This document shows positions 1-5,193 of a stretch of 5,193 bases of DNA, piece by piece. Under the pieces are notes generated by a model that did no database searches, had not been told where the DNA came from, and was given only the letters and a program-made list of their open reading frames with translations. Within the stretch, counting starts at the first letter, position 1, and each line of letters opens with the position of its first letter. The stretch comes from an uncultured Prevotella sp. (GTDB taxonomy: Bacteria; Bacteroidota; Bacteroidia; Bacteroidales; Bacteroidaceae), in NCBI GenBank assembly GCA_937916405.1, contig CALFUF010000158.1, positions 1 through 5,193 of the forward strand, read 5' to 3'. The position numbers and the translations under genes were made by a program.

Positions 1-28
1 GATTGGAGGGATGACCAAGTGTTAACAT
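1..28 (-). CDS. possible 5' end of a further gene, cut by the window edge
   Basis: An ATG at 28-26 opens a frame reading MLTLGHPSN that runs off the left edge with no stop. It begins nine bases after the stop of the 85-residue gene and in the same frame, so it could be the next gene of that transcript or simply open sequence past a stop. The bases before the ATG are A/T-rich, as is common before Bacteroidota start codons. Nine residues are too few to recognise a family. Confidence 0.15.
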
Positions 29-37
29 TTTAAGAAT

Positions 38-295
38 TTAATTACCGAAGTATTGCATGAGAACACATTCGAGAATCTCTCTGTTTGTCCATTTCTCACT
101 TCTAGCTGTTTCTAAAAGAATGGAGAGGAGATTGTCCTTGCTTTTAATTATTTCTTTGTTGAACGCAGAAGCTTTCTTCTTATAATCGGAAGATGAATAT
201 TGCAATGCCAATTCACTCAATATCTCATTCGAACGGTTCCTAAAATATTCCAGTAACTCATCTTTTTGAAACCTTAAATCTTTTGTTATTTCCAT
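38..295 (-). CDS. small hydrophilic protein of unknown function (85 aa)
   Basis: The frame starts at an ATG (295-293) preceded by an A-rich stretch and ends at TAA (40-38). I do not recognise the product. It is strongly charged, with many Lys and Glu, lacks a signal peptide, transmembrane segment and cysteine pairs, and has one Cys near residue 77. It reads as a nearly all-helical cytoplasmic protein: helices around residues 8-32 and 38-66 flank a polar turn containing SSSDYKKK, and a third helix follows the TNREI stretch. It ends abruptly at LMQYFGN, and the same frame is open again after the stop, so it might be the N-terminal part of a longer protein broken by a nonsense mutation. No convincing TAnnTTTG promoter lies directly upstream. 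Transcription could come from the promoter at 497-530 through the gene remnant. Base composition is more AT-rich than in aroA or the lipoprotein gene, which suggests a different origin. Confidence 0.6.
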   Translation of the reverse strand: MEITKDLRFQKDELLEYFRNRSNEILSELALQYSSSDYKKKASAFNKEIIKSKDNLLSILLETARSEKWTNREILECVLMQYFGN

Positions 296-328
296 TTCTC
301 AATTTTTTAAATATGATAATTAGAAGAG

Positions 329-472
329 TTATTGTATTACATCTATTGTGCAAGCAACATCTTCATAGCTCTTGAATAGAGCAAGTATTTCTTCTTTTTC
401 ATGTTCCTAACTCTTGCGGACTCCTCCCTTCTCTGAAAGCAGAACCTTGAAGCGATTGATGTCCTTGTCCAT
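329..472 (-). pseudogene. gene remnant: XRE-type regulator start joined to a DinD-like start
   Basis: An ATG (472-470), about 25 bases after a good promoter core, opens 21 codons beginning MDKDINRFKVLLSEK and ending at TAG (409-407). That N-terminus resembles short XRE-family helix-turn-helix regulators common in Bacteroidota (type NRIKVVLVEK), but everything after the first helix, including the DNA-binding helices, is missing. The same frame continues past the TAG for 25 codons to TAA (331-329). It contains ALFKSYEDVACTID, which resembles the N-terminal segment of Bacteroidota DinD-like (DNA-damage-inducible protein D) proteins, just before the point where I would expect a Cys-Trp-Ser-Ala-Arg motif. 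That motif and the rest are absent. Both resemblances are from memory of the families and neither piece is long enough to be certain. An alternative is a short regulatory leader peptide (21 aa). A deletion scar of a larger cassette is my preferred reading. Confidence 0.4.
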
Positions 473-496
473 AACAGATTTCTATTGTTCTTGGTA

Positions 497-530
497 CAAA
501 GTTACTCTTTTTCTCTGAAAGAACACACAA
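497..530 (-). promoter_or_regulatory. Bacteroidota-type promoter ahead of the gene remnant
   Basis: On the minus strand TAACTTTG (504-497) matches the TAnnTTTG -7 consensus of the Bacteroidota primary sigma factor exactly. A TTG at 530-528 lies 23 bases upstream, at the long end of the usual -33 spacing. The start codon of the remnant at 472 would give a leader of roughly 15-20 bases. The promoter thus appears intact although the gene it served is not, and it may now serve the 85-residue gene. Confidence 0.5.
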
Positions 531-596
531 CACATTCGTATATTTAGCAAATAATCACATTTCCCCCACTTTCCTGTATGTTTCTACCCCAAAATA

Positions 597-3500
597 CTAT
601 CTGAAGAAGTCGTCAGGGAAGTCAACAGGCTCTATGTTCTGTGGAGGTGCGTCATTATTAAATAAGTCGTCATCGTTTGTTCCTTGCGACGGCTGCACCT
701 CCTCTTCCTCCGGCTCCTCGACAATCGTGTCCGGCTGTGTCAGCAGTTGCTGTAGCGGGAGTGGGACGGGTGCCAGTTCCTCTTGGTAGAAGATGTCGTA
801 GTCGTCATAACTGAACACAGTACCCAATAATGGCAGGTTCTGATCACTGATGATGATACGTCGGCAACCAGCCAGTCGCTCACCCATCTGTAAGTTGGCG
901 AAGAGCTGGTGAGCATATTGTAATGCCTCGTCATAACTGCGGAACCCGCTGACCATCATACGGCTGATAGGACCGTCCGTATCGATATTGATGTCGAAGT
1001 TACGAACCAGATAACTCGTGAAGTTGTATTTCGCAATATCATACAACAGCTGGTTCTGGTTGACACTGTCTGGTGAGTAGGCGAGGATGAAGGTATAACG
1101 AGTATCCAACTGGGTGCTGAGGGTGTCGATAGCAGCTGAGTCGTTAGGATGCTCCAAGTTCTGCCGTTGTCTCCAGATATCATCAGCCGTCATGCGACTA
1201 CCTTGCAGGCGACGACCTTGTTGTACACCTTTTACTATTTGTCCAGCCATCTCGCTGACCTCACTCTCAGGATACTGCTCCACCACCTGTCGCATCCGTT
1301 CCACACAGATGTCAGGTCGGTTGTTGTTCAACTGGCTCAGACCCTCGATAAACAGGAATTTCGCACGATTCTGTCCATTCGGGAAACGCTCGGCGGATAG
1401 TCGTACGTTCGTCTCCACCTCTTTATATCGCTCCTCGCGGAAAGCCTGATAGGTAGCGGCATAGAGCGAGTCCTCGATATGCTGTCCGAATCGCTGGTTC
1501 TCCGCATAGTAGGGGTCAGACAGCAGAATGGTCCACTGGCTCTCCGCATGGTCCTCCTTCATCCTTGCCAACGCCATTTCCGCCTCTGCCCATCGTCCTT
1601 GTCGTGCATAGATGAGATAGAGGTGATACCAAGCCTCGTCGTTATGCTCATACTGCGGATATTGGGTGACGAGTCGGTAGAGCATCCGATGGCTCAGGGG
1701 CAGATTGTCCAGTTTGTCTTTGAGGATGATACCGGCATGTAGCAGCGACTCCATGATGATGGCATCACTGGCTTGCTTCTGCTCCTCAGTGAATGGGATC
1801 TGGGCGAGGTAGTACTCACGAGTATGTGGATCAGAGGAGAGACTGTCGGGGGTGCTGGCAATGGAATCGCCAGTCACGGTATTTTGGTCAGGGTTCTCCG
1901 CATTCTCATAGTCCTCAGAGTTCTCCGAGTCCTCTGAGTTCTCCGAGTCCATTTTCAGAACAGTGAGGTTAGAGCGTTGCCAGTTGTCCGCATTAGGACG
2001 TTTTCCCCATTGTTGCTCGAATCGTTGTTTTCCTTGGCTGACAACCTGTGGGTTATAGAAATACCAGATGTTGCTTTGTGGGTTAGTGGGAGACGTGGGA
2101 CGATTGGTCTGCTGTGTCTGACTTTGTGTTATATTACTACCCCCGTTCTGCTGCAACTGCTGTTCAGCCTCTGCTTCCTGTTGTCTCCGCTTCTCCTCTT
2201 TCTCCTTTCTGATCAGCTCCTGGATGACCCTGTCGATGGCTTTGTTACGCTCTTCCTCTGGCATGTTCGCCAGTTGTTGCAGAGAGTCTTGCAGATGGAT
2301 AGCCTCTGTATAAGGTACCAACTCGTCGAGCACCTTCGAGCGTTGAGCCAGTTCCTTATAGCCAGGACGGTCTTGGTCGAGCAGTCCGATAGCTTCCCCA
2401 TAGCAGCGTCGGGCGTCACTGTATTTCTCTTTTTGCCAATAGAGGTTACCTAATTGCCAGAGCAGCACACCCTTCTCCGTCCCTCCTCGTGTCGCCTTCT
2501 CATTACCTTTCTCATAGGCTGCGATGGCATGGAGGGTGTCCCGTTGTGACAAGTACACATTACCCATCGCATAATAAACTTGGTCGAGATAGTCTTTGTT
2601 ATTGTCAGAGGCAGCCATGCGACGTAGTTTCTTGATGGTGGTCTTGGCATCTGTCGCCGCCATCACCTCACTCTGTGCGATGCGGGCATTGAACTCCAGC
2701 TCGTAGGGAGGATTCAGACGGATGACATGCTTATAGGCGTTGTAGGCTTGTTGGCGATGTCCCTGAAGGGTCTCTATCTGTCCCATCAGGAACCACATAC
2801 GAGCTCGTTGCTTCTTTCTGCGTTCGTGATGAATAGCCTTGCGGAGAAAGGTCACTGCCTCCTGCCAATGCTCACTTCGGATATGATAGTCGGCAAGGGT
2901 ATAGTCCCAGTCTGCCGCGGCACGATGGGGTATGGAGTCACGACGCTGTTTCGAGATCAGGTCTTCTGCCTCATACAACCAGTTCATCTCCGCATAGCAT
3001 TTCGCCTGCCAAGCTCTGGCACGGGCAAGGATGACGGGCTGTGTCTGATACAGACGAGCCATATATCCGAAGGTGGCGGCAGCCTCCTCGAACTCTCCTT
3101 TCTGGAACTGTGACTTACCAAGCAGCAGCCATGCCCTCCATAGGAAAGGGTTATACTCCCTGCGGGTCAGCCATTCGATGTCCTTTTGTGTCTTACGTCT
3201 CGTCTTTTTCCATACGGGTCGTGACTTGATGCTATGTCTGCGAATGGCTTTCTCTGATTTCTCAATGGCACGATCGAACTGACCTTTTCCAAGGTCCTTG
3301 CTGCCCTTGTTGGCGACCATGTATAATGGGATCAGCTGGGTGTGGTCATCATGATTACCATTCTCCTTCTCCAGATTCCCCTCGATGAAAGCCTGCGAAC
3401 CATTGAAATAGGTGTTATAGCGGGCATTGAAAGAATGCCACCAGCGAGTGCTTGCTGTGTTTTTCTTTGTTGAGCAGCCTGTAAGAAGGAAGAAGGAAGA

Positions 3501-3731
3501 TGTAAGAAGTAAGATAGTACATGTAAGAACAGTATGATCGTGACACCTCTCTTCCTTCTTCCTTTTTCCTTGTTCTTTCAGGTCAGCGAGTTTGCATTCT
3601 GTCCTGCTGCCGCAAGAGGAGCAGTTTCCCTCATCTTGCACGATAGGCTCGTCGTCACCACCCCTCGAGAGAAGAGCGGCAAGGATGCCGAGGGCAACCA
3701 ATGATCCGATGACTATCAATGCGAAACTCAC
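597..3731 (-). CDS. porW: PorW/SprE-type TPR lipoprotein with an extra N-terminal membrane module
   Basis: The frame starts at GTG (3731-3729) and ends at TAG (599-597), 1044 aa. Residues 2-22 form a transmembrane helix. A short Cys-containing loop (CSSC at 37-40) and a basic stretch (56-62) follow. Residues 66-85 are a second hydrophobic segment ending in the lipobox LLTGC, with Cys86 as the lipidated residue. The mature part begins STKKNTASTRWWHSFNARYN, typical of PorW/SprE. TPR-like helices are visible at about 198-231, 309-342, 381-414 and 420-452. A charged coiled coil (492-525) and a Gln/Asn linker follow, then the family-type segment WYFYNPQVVSQGKQRF (556-571). An acidic repeat linker (595-612), further TPR-like helices (about 640-835), a conserved C-terminal domain (about 876-985) and an acidic tail complete it. 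In Porphyromonas and Flavobacterium this family is needed for type IX secretion and gliding, acting at the periplasmic side of the machine; the same role here is inferred. No other type IX component is in view. The gene begins 8 bases after aroA and is probably co-transcribed with it. The true start of the lipoprotein is unclear (see findings). Confidence 0.78.
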   Translation of the reverse strand: MSFALIVIGSLVALGILAALLSRGGDDEPIVQDEGNCSSCGSRTECKLADLKEQGKRKKEERCHDHTVLTCTILLLTSSFFLLTGCSTKKNTASTRWWHSFNARYNTYFNGSQAFIEGNLEKENGNHDDHTQLIPLYMVANKGSKDLGKGQFDRAIEKSEKAIRRHSIKSRPVWKKTRRKTQKDIEWLTRREYNPFLWRAWLLLGKSQFQKGEFEEAAATFGYMARLYQTQPVILARARAWQAKCYAEMNWLYEAEDLISKQRRDSIPHRAAADWDYTLADYHIRSEHWQEAVTFLRKAIHHERRKKQRARMWFLMGQIETLQGHRQQAYNAYKHVIRLNPPYELEFNARIAQSEVMAATDAKTTIKKLRRMAASDNNKDYLDQVYYAMGNVYLSQRDTLHAIAAYEKGNEKATRGGTEKGVLLWQLGNLYWQKEKYSDARRCYGEAIGLLDQDRPGYKELAQRSKVLDELVPYTEAIHLQDSLQQLANMPEEERNKAIDRVIQELIRKEKEEKRRQQEAEAEQQLQQNGGSNITQSQTQQTNRPTSPTNPQSNIWYFYNPQVVSQGKQRFEQQWGKRPNADNWQRSNLTVLKMDSENSEDSENSEDYENAENPDQNTVTGDSIASTPDSLSSDPHTREYYLAQIPFTEEQKQASDAIIMESLLHAGIILKDKLDNLPLSHRMLYRLVTQYPQYEHNDEAWYHLYLIYARQGRWAEAEMALARMKEDHAESQWTILLSDPYYAENQRFGQHIEDSLYAATYQAFREERYKEVETNVRLSAERFPNGQNRAKFLFIEGLSQLNNNRPDICVERMRQVVEQYPESEVSEMAGQIVKGVQQGRRLQGSRMTADDIWRQRQNLEHPNDSAAIDTLSTQLDTRYTFILAYSPDSVNQNQLLYDIAKYNFTSYLVRNFDINIDTDGPISRMMVSGFRSYDEALQYAHQLFANLQMGERLAGCRRIIISDQNLPLLGTVFSYDDYDIFYQEELAPVPLPLQQLLTQPDTIVEEPEEEEVQPSQGTNDDDLFNNDAPPQNIEPVDFPDDFFR
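1896..1949 (-). repeat. 18-bp tandem repeat encoding an acidic linker
   Basis: Three adjacent 18-base units, read on the minus strand, encode DSENSE, DSENSE and DYENAE (residues 595-612). The first two units differ by one silent base (TCA versus TCT); the third has diverged. The repeat sits in the low-complexity linker between the two TPR-like halves of the lipoprotein, directly after the WYFYNPQ segment, and its whole-codon period means copy number could change without breaking the frame. Confidence 0.85.
3480..3529. repeat. three TGTAAGAA direct repeats at exact 21-bp spacing
   Basis: TGTAAGAA occurs on the plus strand at 3480-3487, 3501-3508 and 3522-3529, so each copy starts exactly 21 bases after the last. 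On the coding strand this gives a heptad pattern in the lipoprotein signal sequence: VLTCTIL, LLTSSFF, LLTGC. The bases between copies are low-complexity purine on the plus strand. The signal peptide therefore looks as if it was built or lengthened by duplication of a 21-base unit, with the last copy forming the lipobox. Confidence 0.8.
3486..3564. repeat. 15-bp purine/pyrimidine inverted repeat across the fusion point
   Basis: AAGGAAGAAGGAAGA at 3486-3500 is perfectly complementary to TCTTCCTTCTTCCTT at 3550-3564, with 49 bases between. After one mismatch the pairing would extend two more bases. In the mRNA the purine arm comes first, just after the membrane module, and the pyrimidine arm lies inside the signal-sequence codons. 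A stem here could hide or expose the start of the lipoprotein region, or slow ribosomes. Two low-complexity tracts of opposite strand bias could also pair by chance. Confidence 0.7.
3543..3731 (-). other. N-terminal module resembling a stand-alone small Cys-rich membrane protein
   Basis: The first ~62 codons of the long frame look like a separate gene. They encode a single transmembrane helix (about residues 2-22), the acidic motif RGGDDEPIV, then a CSSC pair (37-40) and Cys46, and a basic end KRKKEER. Small Bacteroidota membrane proteins of the type LLSRGDDEPIV followed by a Cys-x2-Cys motif are familiar to me near such loci, though from memory and without a named function. By the positive-inside rule the helix would be N-out with the Cys loop in the cytoplasm. 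The GTG start is the only ATG/GTG/TTG start between the upstream in-frame TGA (3779-3777) and the helix. The codons just before it (ATC ATC ATC) would extend the hydrophobic run, so a non-standard upstream start is conceivable. The Cys pair could bind metal or form a disulfide; neither is shown. Confidence 0.5.
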
Positions 3732-3739
3732 GATGATGA

Positions 3740-4996
3740 TTACGTATGGAGAATATCGAACTGAGAGTCTTTCAAGTCATCCCAATAATGAGGATATGAT
3801 TTCGTCACCACTTGTGGGTTGTTGATACATAATTGGTCGATGCGACAGGCGGCAGGGGCAAAGGCGAGTGCCATTCGGTGGTCCTCATAAGTGTCGATAC
3901 CACTCTCCAGATCAGGTTCGCAACGCTCCCCATCCCAAATCAGCTCACTATCGTTCGCGTCTTTGATGACATATCCCAGTTTTCGCATCTCCTTCTTCAG
4001 TGCCTCTATGCGGTCAGTCTCTTTGATCTTGAGGGTTGAGAGTCCTCGGAAGTGGAAGGGGACATTCAGCAGTGCACAGGTGACTACGAAAGTCTGCGTC
4101 AGGTCTGGTGCGTTGACAAAGTCATACTCCAGTCGTGGAACACAACGGCCGGAATGCTGGATGGTAATCGTGGTGGGGACTCCTTGTTTCTTTGTCTGAA
4201 AGGTGGTCTTTACTCCTAATAGGCTGAAAATATAACGCAAGGAAGAGTCACCTTGCTTCGAACCGTCCATCAGTCCTTCCAACTGGACCTTAGCCTCCGG
4301 GTCTTTTGAGAGGGCGACAATCTCATACCAATAAGAGGCTCCACTCCAATCGTTCTCGATATAGTAAGGACGCTCCTTGTAGGGTTGCGGGCGTACCTCG
4401 ATGGTGTCGTAGTCGCTCCATTCCGCATCAGCCCCGAACTCCCTCATGGTCCATAATGTCAGGTCGATATAGGGTCGTGAGATGATGTCACCCGTCAGTC
4501 GCAAGGTCAGTCCGCTGTTGAGCGTGGGACCAATCATCAGCAAAGCGGAGATATATTGTGAGCTGATGTTGCCAGGTACCTCCAGTAATCCGCCTTCCAA
4601 CTGCTTGCCACGAATGCGGAGTGGGGGATATCCCTTCTCACCAACATACTCGATATCCGCACCCAGAAAGCGTAGCGCATCCACCAAGATGCCGATAGGA
4701 CGATGCTTCATGCGCTCTGTCCCTGTCAACACATGTTCCTCACCTTCCTTGACGGCAAGATAAGCCGTCATGAAACGCATCGCAGTACCTGCTGCCTTGA
4801 TATTGATCTCATAGGGATTGTCTTTTAATGCGGCAACAATCACTTCCGTATCATCGCAGTTCGAAAGGTTTTCTGGAAGAATACGCCCCCCTGAAAGCGC
4901 ATGGATAATCAATGCCCTGTTAGAGATGCTTTTCGATGCAGGAAGTTTAGCAGTATGTTGGAGCCGGCTGGGTGCCGAAATCATATATTGTGTCAT
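3740..4996 (-). CDS. aroA: 3-phosphoshikimate 1-carboxyvinyltransferase (EPSP synthase)
   Basis: This cytoplasmic enzyme transfers the enolpyruvyl group of phosphoenolpyruvate to shikimate 3-phosphate, the sixth step of the shikimate pathway leading to chorismate and aromatic amino acids. The protein is 418 aa, slightly shorter than the E. coli enzyme. Family motifs appear in order: PASKSISNRALI (Lys22, Ser23, Arg27 for substrate binding), AGTAMR (69-74), ERMKHRPIG (94-102), SSQYISALLM (145-154), the catalytic-type Asp298 in NAPDLTQTF, KETDR (325-329, Glu326), and EDHRMALAF (371-379). All key residues I know are present. The Pro that follows the GTAMR motif in the E. coli enzyme is Phe75 here. 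The ATG at 4996 is chosen because it sits about 30 bases below a good promoter core; Met5 is a weaker alternative. It is the first gene of a unit continuing into the lipoprotein frame 8 bases downstream. Identification is secure. Confidence 0.97.
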   Translation of the reverse strand: MTQYMISAPSRLQHTAKLPASKSISNRALIIHALSGGRILPENLSNCDDTEVIVAALKDNPYEINIKAAGTAMRFMTAYLAVKEGEEHVLTGTERMKHRPIGILVDALRFLGADIEYVGEKGYPPLRIRGKQLEGGLLEVPGNISSQYISALLMIGPTLNSGLTLRLTGDIISRPYIDLTLWTMREFGADAEWSDYDTIEVRPQPYKERPYYIENDWSGASYWYEIVALSKDPEAKVQLEGLMDGSKQGDSSLRYIFSLLGVKTTFQTKKQGVPTTITIQHSGRCVPRLEYDFVNAPDLTQTFVVTCALLNVPFHFRGLSTLKIKETDRIEALKKEMRKLGYVIKDANDSELIWDGERCEPDLESGIDTYEDHRMALAFAPAACRIDQLCINNPQVVTKSYPHYWDDLKDSQFDILHT

Positions 4997-5028
4997 GCTC
5001 GCGTACCTAATTTTTATTATTAACGAGC

Positions 5029-5060
5029 CAAAGGTACAAAAAATTTCATGGAAGGGCGAA
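5029..5060 (-). promoter_or_regulatory. promoter of aroA and the downstream lipoprotein frame
   Basis: On the minus strand TACCTTTG (5036-5029) matches the Bacteroidota TAnnTTTG element exactly. The -33 region is weak: a TTC at 5060-5058, 21 bases upstream, is the best placed candidate. Transcription would begin near 5022-5025, leaving a leader of under 30 bases before the ATG at 4996. No Shine-Dalgarno sequence is evident before that ATG. Confidence 0.55.
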
Positions 5061-5098
5061 TAAAAACCAAAGAATAAACAAAAAAGTCAGTTAAAAAT

Positions 5099-5129
5099 TT
5101 GCAAATACAGAAATAAAGCCGTACCTTTG
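5099..5129 (+). promoter_or_regulatory. promoter of the tRNA-Pro gene
   Basis: TTG at 5099-5101 and TACCTTTG at 5122-5129 form a full Bacteroidota promoter with a 20-base spacer. The tRNA begins at 5141, so only a few leader bases would precede the mature 5' end. It faces away from the aroA promoter and carries the same TACCTTTG core. Confidence 0.75.
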
Positions 5130-5140
5130 CACCCGCTTAT

Positions 5141-5193
5141 CGGGATTTAGCGCAGTTGGTAGCGCACACGTCTGGGGGGCGCGAGGTCGCTGG
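5141..5193 (+). tRNA. tRNA-Pro (anticodon GGG), 3' end beyond the window
   Basis: The sequence folds as a tRNA from position 1 to 53: acceptor strand CGGGATT (5141-5147), TA at positions 8-9, D stem GCGC/GCGC around the loop AGTTGGTA, and an anticodon loop CTGGGGG (5172-5178) with GGG at 5174-5176. The variable region AGGTC (5184-5188) and the 5' strand of the T stem, GCTGG, follow. Position 1 being C is the hallmark of bacterial tRNA-Pro (C1-G72 pair), which supports the Pro reading. The anticodon reads CCC and CCU codons. One pair of the anticodon stem, A28 (5168) with C42 (5182), is mismatched; the other four pair, counting U31-G39 as a wobble. The rest of the T arm and the 3' acceptor strand lie outside the window. 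Confidence 0.9.

Larger units (their letters stand above)
296..596. other. AT-rich gap between the lipoprotein gene and the 85-aa gene
   Basis: No intact protein gene is visible here. The gap holds a minus-strand promoter (497-530) and a decayed coding stretch (329-472), described separately. An 11-base sequence, TTCTCTGAAAG, occurs twice, at 429-439 and 511-521. I see no GC-rich hairpin followed by a T-run after the lipoprotein stop at 597, so no intrinsic terminator can be called for the aroA unit. The remaining bases (296-328 and 531-596) show nothing I can interpret. Confidence 0.5.

Noticed and set aside
429..521. Direct repeat TTCTCTGAAAG (429-439 and 511-521) as attachment sites or a deletion footprint
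   Set aside because: Eleven low-complexity bases in an AT-rich gap, with no integrase, target duplication or other element features near it.
537..596. Intrinsic terminator after the lipoprotein gene
   Set aside because: No GC-rich stem followed by a T-run could be found on the minus strand in this stretch.
1114..1742. Plus-strand open frames opposite the lipoprotein gene
   Set aside because: They are antisense shadows of a long, clearly coding minus-strand frame, have no promoter or family resemblance, and are rich in residues typical of reversed coding sequence.
1896..1949. CRISPR-like array
   Set aside because: The units are adjacent, 18 bases, without spacers, and read as codons in frame.
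3561..3567. Programmed frameshift at A AAA AGG producing two proteins
   Set aside because: The zero frame already runs through into the lipoprotein, and the -1 frame has no stop for more than 40 codons, so slippage has no clear product to make. Mentioned only as a possible slip site.
4482..5063. Plus-strand open frames opposite aroA
   Set aside because: They overlap a secure EPSP synthase gene in antisense and show no recognisable domain.

Overview
The window looks like chromosomal DNA from a member of the Bacteroidota, probably Prevotella-like (order Bacteroidales). Three things point there: promoter cores of the form TAnnTTTG upstream of three transcription units, start codons without an obvious Shine-Dalgarno sequence, and a large tetratricopeptide (TPR) lipoprotein of the PorW/SprE family, which is found in this phylum. 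Every protein gene is on the minus strand; a tRNA gene on the plus strand is cut by the right edge.

Layout from right to left, in the direction of transcription. At 5141-5193 lies the 5' two thirds of a tRNA-Pro(GGG), read rightwards. A gap of about 140 bases holds two divergent promoters with the same TACCTTTG core, one for the tRNA and one for aroA. aroA (3740-4996) encodes EPSP synthase of the shikimate pathway. Eight bases after its stop begins a 1044-codon frame (597-3731). Its first ~62 codons resemble a small cysteine-containing membrane protein. The rest is a complete PorW/SprE-type TPR lipoprotein, associated with type IX secretion and gliding. The two are joined in frame through a low-complexity stretch, and no ATG, GTG or TTG in that frame precedes the lipoprotein signal sequence. 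This is the most unusual point in the window.

The left end (1-596) has a different character: it is more AT-rich and looks like accessory DNA. It holds a well-formed promoter and start codon followed by what appears to be a decayed gene (329-472). The first part resembles the start of a short XRE-type regulator and the second resembles the start of a DinD-like protein. Next comes an unrecognised 85-residue hydrophilic protein (38-295), and possibly the first codons of another gene running off the left edge.

Functionally, aroA and the lipoprotein gene are probably co-transcribed, although no biochemical link between them is evident. I see no CRISPR array, insertion sequence or clearly complete new system. 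The points worth checking are the gene fusion with its repeat-built signal peptide, the gene remnant at the left, and an anticodon-stem mismatch in the tRNA.
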